Below are positions 53,287 through 57,550 of a stretch of 57,550 nt of DNA, piece by piece (the stretch's first letter is position 1; every line of letters starts with the position of its first letter). A program made the translations under genes and the position numbers. The notes beneath the pieces are model-generated. The model made no database searches. It was given only the letters and a program-made list of their open reading frames with translations, and was not told where the DNA came from. Source of the DNA: Oscillospiraceae bacterium. GTDB lineage: Bacteria > Bacillota > Clostridia > Oscillospirales > Ruminococcaceae. The stretch is taken from contig JAFTVU010000024.1 of NCBI GenBank assembly GCA_017465665.1, positions 1 through 57,550 on the forward strand. Direction: 5' to 3'.

Positions 53287-54210
53287 ATGTTATACGAAAA
53301 TGTTTCTGAGCTTATCGGCGGCACTCCGCTGCTGCATATAAGCAGATTTGCAGAGAAGAGCGGCGCAGAGGCCGAGCTGTATGCAAAGCTGGAGCGCAGT
53401 AATCCCGCAGGCAGTGCAAAGGACAGAGTTGCCCTGTACATGATAAGGGACGCGGAAAAGCGTGGTCTGCTGAAGCAGGGCGGAGTTATCATAGAGCCCA
53501 CCAGCGGCAACACGGGTATAGGTTTGGCGGCTGTGGGTGCAAGCCTTGGCTACCGTGTGATACTCACCATGCCGGATACCATGTCCGTAGAGCGCAGGCA
53601 GCTTATTGCGGCCTATGGTGCAGAAGTAGTACTGACACCCGGTAAGGATGGAATGCAGGGCGCTGTTGCAAAGGCAGAGGCGCTTGCAAATGAGCTTGGC
53701 GGATTTGTTGCAGGCCAGTTTATAAATCCTGCTAATTCGCTTGCTCATTATGAGACTACTGGCCCTGAGCTGTGGTCGGATATGAACAGCGATATCGACA
53801 TTTTCGTTGCAAGTGTAGGTACGGGTGGTACTCTTACAGGCGCGGCAAGATATCTCAAGGAGCAGGATCCCGATATTCGTATAGTTGCGGTAGAGCCTGA
53901 GGATTCTCCGCTGCTTTCTCAGGGTAGATCAGGTCCTCACAAGATACAGGGAATAGGCGCTAACTTTATTCCCGAGGTGCTGGATAAGTCACTCATAGAT
54001 GAGATACTGACCGTATCCGCAGAGAATGCATTCGATTGCGGCAGACGAATTGCCCGTACAGAGGGAATACTTGTTGGTATTTCAAGCGGTGCGGTGCTTT
54101 CGGCGGCTGTGGAGCTTGCACATCGCCCTGAAAACAAGGGCAAGAGGATAGCAATGGTGCTGACTGATACGGGCGAACGTTATCTTTCATCTGAGATGTT
54201 TGCGGAGTAA
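53287..54210 (+). CDS. cysK: Cysteine synthase (O-acetylserine sulfhydrylase)
   Basis: PLP enzyme making cysteine from O-acetylserine and sulfide. 307 residues. The PLP lysine is in ERSNPAGSAKDR, the phosphate/substrate loop is PTSGNTGIGLA, and VGTGGTLTGAARYLKEQ and GIGANFIPEVLDKSLIDEI complete the family set. It begins 12 bases after the kinase gene, behind AAAGGAG. CysM-type enzymes are related, but the GIGANFIP stretch favours CysK. Confidence 0.95.
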   Translation: MLYENVSELIGGTPLLHISRFAEKSGAEAELYAKLERSNPAGSAKDRVALYMIRDAEKRGLLKQGGVIIEPTSGNTGIGLAAVGASLGYRVILTMPDTMSVERRQLIAAYGAEVVLTPGKDGMQGAVAKAEALANELGGFVAGQFINPANSLAHYETTGPELWSDMNSDIDIFVASVGTGGTLTGAARYLKEQDPDIRIVAVEPEDSPLLSQGRSGPHKIQGIGANFIPEVLDKSLIDEILTVSAENAFDCGRRIARTEGILVGISSGAVLSAAVELAHRPENKGKRIAMVLTDTGERYLSSEMFAE

Positions 54211-54219
54211 GGGGCGCTT

Positions 54220-55053
54220 ATGAAAAGGATAATAACAATACAGGATTTTTCCTGCGTAGGAAAATGCTCGCTTACATCCGCGCTGCCTGTTATCTCGGCG
54301 GCAGGAGTGGAGGCGTGCGGCATCCCGACGGCGTTGCTGTCTAACCATACAGGCTTCAGGACGTTCTATTCAAAGGATCTTACGGATGAGCTGATACCTG
54401 TGGGACGTCAGCTTAAGATAGAAAATATCGCATTTGACGCGGTGTACACGGGCTATATAGCTTCTGTACATCAGATGGAGCTTATTTCTGATTTCATTGA
54501 TGATTTCAAGGAAGAGAATACTCTTATATTTGTAGACCCTGTTATGGGCGATAACGGACGTATCTATTCAGGCTTATCAGCGGATTATCCGCAGCATATG
54601 CGTAAGCTGTGCGAAAAAGCGGATATTCTTGCTCCCAATCTTACAGAGGCTTGTCTGCTTACAGGCAGAGAATATTCGCCTACATTGCCCCGTAATGAGA
54701 TAGAGGCAATGCTGCGCGAGTTGTTTGCGCTGTGCGGAAGATATGCTTTCATAACAGGTATCCGCGAGGGTGAGATGATAGGTTCTGTCGGATTTGATGG
54801 TGAGAGCTTCCACAGCAGCTTCATGAAGCATGAGGATATAGTTTGTGCAGGCACAGGAGATATCCTGTCTGCCGCTTTCCTTGGCGCGGTCATGCGCGGA
54901 GCAGGGTACACACAGGCGCTGGATATCGCTGTAGGCTTCACCTATGAAGCAGTGCGGCTGACTGCGCTGGATCCTGACAGACGTCCCTACGGCGTGCAGT
55001 TTGAGCCTGCACTGCCCAAATACATACAAATGATATCTGAGATAAAAGGCTGA
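54220..55053 (+). CDS. pdxK: Pyridoxal/pyridoxamine kinase
   Basis: Ribokinase-fold kinase that phosphorylates pyridoxal, pyridoxamine or pyridoxine for PLP salvage. 277 residues. It begins ITIQDFSCVGKCSLTSALPVISAAG, has the ligand-binding GIPTALLSNHTGF and the ATP/anion-hole AGTGDILSAAFLGAVM near the C-terminus. The name pdxY is also used for this kind. Located 9 bases after cysK, a PLP enzyme, and 4 bases before the transporter gene; a vitamin-B6 link is plausible. Confidence 0.88.
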   Translation: MKRIITIQDFSCVGKCSLTSALPVISAAGVEACGIPTALLSNHTGFRTFYSKDLTDELIPVGRQLKIENIAFDAVYTGYIASVHQMELISDFIDDFKEENTLIFVDPVMGDNGRIYSGLSADYPQHMRKLCEKADILAPNLTEACLLTGREYSPTLPRNEIEAMLRELFALCGRYAFITGIREGEMIGSVGFDGESFHSSFMKHEDIVCAGTGDILSAAFLGAVMRGAGYTQALDIAVGFTYEAVRLTALDPDRRPYGVQFEPALPKYIQMISEIKG

Positions 55054-55057
55054 TAAG

Positions 55058-55933
55058 ATGGCAAAGCTGGAATTGAAAAGTCTGCACAAGGCGATAATAT
55101 ATCTTGTTATCTCTGCGCTGTTCTTTGCGTTCATGAATATGTTCGTGCAGCTTTCGGGAGATGTCCCGACGATACAGAAGACGTTCTTCCGCAATTTTTT
55201 CGCGCTGATAGTAGCAAGCGTAGTGCTGATGAAGAAAAAACAGAGTCCCATACCGCCAAAAGGTGCACGGCTGGATGTGCTGCTGCGTTCTGTTGTTGGT
55301 TATATCGGAGTGATCTGTAATTTCTTCGCACTGAGCAGGCTGAACATATCGGATGCTTCACTGCTTAATAAAATGTCGCCGTTCTTTGCGATAATATTCT
55401 CCATATTCCTGCTTAAAGAAAAGGCAAACAGGGTACAGTGGGCAATAATTCTTACTGCGTTTATCGGAGTGCTGTTCGTCATAAAGCCTACCTTTCACAA
55501 TGCGGAGCTTCTGCCATCGCTTGTAGGATTTCTCGGTGGCTTGTGTGCAGGCTGCGCTTATACATTCGTAAGGCGTGCGACAAAGCACGGAGCAAACGGC
55601 AGTAGTATAGTGTTCTGCTTTTCTGCGTTTTCCTGCATTGTTTCGCTGCCATTCGTGATATTCGGTTACAGCCCTATGACGCTGCAGCAGTTCCTTATGC
55701 TGGTAGGTGCAGGTCTTAGCGCTGCAGTAGGCCAGTTCTGCATAACCGCGGCATACTCTCACGCTCCTGCAAAGGAGGTCTCTATCTACGATTATTCGCA
55801 GATACTTTTCTCGGCAGCTATCGGGTTCTTTGTAATGGGGCAGCTGCCCGATATGCTCAGCGTTGTGGGATATGTAATAATAATCGCGGCGGCGTATGCG
55901 ATGTTCAGATACAATAACAGACGTGTTGAATAA
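55058..55933 (+). CDS. EamA/DMT-family transporter
   Basis: 291 residues, ten predicted transmembrane helices in two EamA repeats (AIIYLVISALFFAFMNMFVQLSG..., LVGFLGGLCAGCAYTFVRR...). Members export or import metabolites such as amino acids or sugars; substrate not readable. As last gene of cysK-pdxK-eamA, export of cysteine-related or B6-related compounds is possible but speculative. Confidence 0.85.
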   Translation: MAKLELKSLHKAIIYLVISALFFAFMNMFVQLSGDVPTIQKTFFRNFFALIVASVVLMKKKQSPIPPKGARLDVLLRSVVGYIGVICNFFALSRLNISDASLLNKMSPFFAIIFSIFLLKEKANRVQWAIILTAFIGVLFVIKPTFHNAELLPSLVGFLGGLCAGCAYTFVRRATKHGANGSSIVFCFSAFSCIVSLPFVIFGYSPMTLQQFLMLVGAGLSAAVGQFCITAAYSHAPAKEVSIYDYSQILFSAAIGFFVMGQLPDMLSVVGYVIIIAAAYAMFRYNNRRVE

Positions 55934-55938
55934 AAAAG

Positions 55939-55962
55939 AAAGCGGCAGAAATGCCGCTTTTT
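55939..55962. terminator. Bidirectional terminator after the EamA gene
   Basis: 9-bp stem AAAGCGGCA / TGCCGCTTT with a GAAA loop; T-rich on the + side (TTTTTG) and on the minus side (TTTCTTTTTTATTC). It also serves the convergent lipoprotein gene. Confidence 0.85.
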
Positions 55963-55970
55963 GATATGTA

Positions 55971-56633
55971 TTAATATGTAAGAGCGAAGAAATCTGTGCT
56001 TTGAACTTCTCCAAGCCGTACAAGCTCAGCTGCTGTTTCTGAGTTCATTTCGCCGTTGTAGAGAGCGTTCACATGCACGTCACGGAACAGACCAAGCTCC
56101 GTATACTGAGCATACAGCTCACCATCGATATAGACGTTGTATCTGTCTCCACAGGGAGCAAAAATGTACACCTCATCCTCGTCTGTAAATCTAACTATCT
56201 GCGGCAGGCAAGCAGAAGCCACACTGCCTCTTGGCAGCTCATTCAGCTCAATGCGGCTGATCGCTTCATCAAAGCTCAGCAGGCATAATGAATCTATTTC
56301 GTCAAAATTGAATTCCATCCTGCCGTCCACGCCGCCTGTTTCCTTGACTATCGCCGCCTCTATCTCAGCGAACATCAGCGGCTCGTAATCAAAGCCCTCG
56401 GGTATCTGAGTGAAGTTCACGTTGCCGTCCTGTGAGTTGCTCCAGATATCGTTCTGCCCGTTGAAATTTGTGTCGCCCATGAGGTAATAGTCGCCTGCCT
56501 TGATGACGATATATGTGCCGCTTTGGCGGTCATAATGCACCTCATCCGTGTGCACCTCGTCCGTGTAGTGTGTGCAGCCCGTCAGACAGAGCGTAAGGGC
56601 AAGTACAGCGGCAATAAAGCGTGTTATTTTCAT
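55971..56633 (-). CDS. Lipoprotein, unknown function
   Basis: 220 residues. A signal peptide with lipobox LTGC (cleavage before Cys20) makes it an exported, lipid-anchored protein. After it, a short duplication (TDEVHTDEVH) precedes a region with GDTNFNGQNDIW, resembling a calcium-binding loop. The rest is acidic, with no family I recognise. GGAGAAC precedes the ATG (AAAAAGGAG). Single-gene unit ending at the shared terminator; no clear promoter visible. Confidence 0.78.
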   Translation of the reverse strand: MKITRFIAAVLALTLCLTGCTHYTDEVHTDEVHYDRQSGTYIVIKAGDYYLMGDTNFNGQNDIWSNSQDGNVNFTQIPEGFDYEPLMFAEIEAAIVKETGGVDGRMEFNFDEIDSLCLLSFDEAISRIELNELPRGSVASACLPQIVRFTDEDEVYIFAPCGDRYNVYIDGELYAQYTELGLFRDVHVNALYNGEMNSETAAELVRLGEVQSTDFFALTY

Positions 56634-56696
56634 GGCGTTCTCCTTTTTCTTCGTTTAAACATAAAACTGTTTGACGGCTTAAAAGGTTGCAAAATA

Positions 56697-56724
56697 TAGG
56701 GGCGGATATGGAGATCCGCCCCTA
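56697..56724. repeat. Palindromic intergenic repeat (TAGGGGCGGAT type)
   Basis: TAGGGGCGGAT (56697-56707) / ATCCGCCCCTA (56714-56724), ATGGAG loop. This GGGCGGAT-type palindrome is familiar from intergenic regions of many Clostridia. It could end purH transcription on the minus strand. Confidence 0.75.
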
Positions 56725-56736
56725 CGTTTGATTTGA

Positions 56737-56775
56737 TCAATGGTGGAACAGACGAATGCCTGTGAATGCCATTGC
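56737..56775 (-). pseudogene. Orphan copy of the purH 3' end
   Basis: 39 bases whose minus-strand translation, AMAFTGIRLFHH plus stop, is identical to the real purH C-terminus at 56874-56912. The two stretches differ at five bases, all synonymous. Homology ends abruptly at 56776. It has no start and is not expressed as a protein. Confidence 0.85.
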
Positions 56776-56779
56776 CGAA

Positions 56780-56868
56780 TGGAGCAGCTTCGCAGCTCCA
56801 CTCTGCAAACTCGCTTCCGATTTCCCTTATGAAAATCGGATTTCACTTCGTGAAACCGTTCCGTTTGC
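56780..56868. repeat. Paired hairpin module, copy D, next to purH
   Basis: Hairpin TGGAGC...GCTCCA (56780-56800), outer GCAAAC (56805-56810) / GTTTGC (56863-56868), stem 1 CCGATTT / AAATCGG (56817-56839), stem 2 TTTCAC-TTC-GTGAAA (56841-56855). Same layout as copy C at 17472-17559 (outer span 64 versus 65 bases) with both sides of the stems changed. Confidence 0.8.
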
Positions 56869-56873
56869 TTATA

Positions 56874-57550
56874 TCAGTGGTGGAACAGTCTGATACCTGT
56901 GAATGCCATTGCTATATTATACTTGTCGCAGGTCTCGATAACGTTGTCGTCACGGATAGAGCCGCCGGGCTGAGCGATAAACTCAACGCCGCTCTTGTGT
57001 GCGCGCTCGATATTGTCGCCAAAGGGGAAGAATGCGTCAGAGCCGAGGGATACGCCCTTCATTGTATCCAGCCACTCGCGCTTAGCTTCGCGTGTGAATA
57101 CCTCGGGCTTGACCTTGAACCACTTCTGCCACTCGCCCTCTGCGAGAACGTCCATGTAGTCATCACCGATGTACAGATCGATGGTGTTGTCGCGATCTGC
57201 ACGGCGGATGTCGTCAACGAACTGGAGGTTCATTACCTGAGGAGACTGGCGGAGGTACCAGTTGTCAGCTTTCTGACCTGCAAGACGTGTGCAGTGGATT
57301 CTGGACTGCTGACCTGCACCGATACCGATAGCCTGACCGCCGCAAGCGTATGCAACGGAGTTGGACTGTGTATACTTCAGAGTGATGAGTGCAATAGCGA
57401 GATCGTGCTTTGCGCTCTCGGGGAGGATCTTGTTTGCTGTGGGCATATTAGCGAACAGCTCGTCATTGATTACCAGCTCGTTTCTGCCCTGCTCGAAGGT
57501 GATGCCGTAAACCTGCTTGCGCTCCAGGGGTTCGGGCATATAGTTCTCAT
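56874..57550 (-). CDS. purH: AICAR formyltransferase (PurH-type), 5' part outside window
   Basis: Ninth to tenth step of purine synthesis: formylates AICAR using 10-formyl-THF. The frame is open to the window edge, so only the C-terminal about 225 residues are seen. Family segments include ITLKYTQSNSVAYACGGQAIGIGAGQQSRIHCTRLAGQKAD and GSDAFFPFGDNIERAHKSGVEFIAQPGGSIRDDNVI, ending FTGIRLFHH. This end is typical of the stand-alone formyltransferase found in Clostridia, but a bifunctional PurH cannot be excluded. The methionine at 57539 is internal. Its last 13 codons recur at 56737-56775. Confidence 0.9.
   Translation of the reverse strand, partial: ENYMPEPLERKQVYGITFEQGRNELVINDELFANMPTANKILPESAKHDLAIALITLKYTQSNSVAYACGGQAIGIGAGQQSRIHCTRLAGQKADNWYLRQSPQVMNLQFVDDIRRADRDNTIDLYIGDDYMDVLAEGEWQKWFKVKPEVFTREAKREWLDTMKGVSLGSDAFFPFGDNIERAHKSGVEFIAQPGGSIRDDNVIETCDKYNIAMAFTGIRLFHH

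Noticed and set aside
56776-56868. A second, complete transposon or integrase att site at purH
   Set aside because: No integrase or transposase gene is present and the segment is under 100 bases; it is reported as a repeat and orphan tail instead.

Overview
The window reads as a chromosomal segment of a Gram-positive anaerobe of the class Clostridia, most like Ruminococcus (Oscillospiraceae). Pointers are AGGAGG-type ribosome sites with some GTG/TTG starts, TTGACA/TATAAT promoters with 17-base spacers, a four-subunit 2-oxoacid:ferredoxin oxidoreductase, a two-gene SufC/SufB-like Fe-S system, a DUF1540 protein, an ANTAR regulator and Firmicutes gene orders (gdpP-rplI-dnaB, hpt-ftsH, mraZ-rsmH-ftsL-pbp). 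The genus is inference. Almost every gene is on the + strand; the exceptions are ilvC-ilvN-ilvB, one lipoprotein and the purH fragment. I see no tRNA, rRNA, CRISPR array, transposase or phage gene.

Layout. 1-8.6 kb: housekeeping run gdpP (5' cut by the window), rplI, dnaB, tilS, recQ, then an RpiR/SIS regulator and an HI0933-type flavoprotein. 8.6-11.8 kb: branched-chain amino-acid genes ilvB-ilvN-ilvC on the minus strand. 12.1-13.8 kb: a divergent minimal SUF pair. 14.0-17.1 kb: hpt, ftsH and a GNAT gene. 17.1-17.6 kb: a non-coding block of small hairpins with a 135-base direct repeat. 17.7-23.3 kb: a zinc-ribbon membrane protein, a P-loop ATPase, the 2-oxoacid:ferredoxin oxidoreductase operon, a YdcF/SanA-like protein and an amidohydrolase. 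23.4-27.6 kb: gdhA, an ANTAR protein, a membrane protein, uridine phosphorylase and a HAD phosphatase. 27.6-28.1 kb: DUF1540 and a probable structured RNA. 28.2-43.2 kb: the division and cell wall (dcw) cluster mraZ-rsmH-ftsL-pbp-murE-murF-mraY-ftsW-murG-murA-ftsQ-ftsZ, lacking murD. 43.3-48.9 kb: envelope proteins and an 812-residue unknown. 49-55.9 kb: ugd, a soluble hybrid histidine kinase, cysK, a pyridoxal kinase and an EamA transporter. 56-57.5 kb: a lipoprotein, a second hairpin repeat, a remnant purH tail and the 3' part of purH.

How they fit together. The dcw genes make lipid II and the division machinery under a promoter carrying three GTGG boxes phased by 10 bases, the expected MraZ target. 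Nitrogen and carbon handling is represented by gdhA, ilvBNC, the ferredoxin oxidoreductase and possibly the ANTAR protein. The SUF pair could supply Fe-S clusters to the ferredoxin enzymes. cysK (PLP-dependent) sits with a PLP-salvage kinase.

The most unusual material is non-coding. A family of paired hairpins occurs at 17.1-17.6 kb and 56.8 kb with changes on both sides of the stems. The second copy lies between the live purH 3' end and a 39-base orphan purH tail that differs only at synonymous positions. A likely non-coding RNA lies at about 27.85-28.07 kb.
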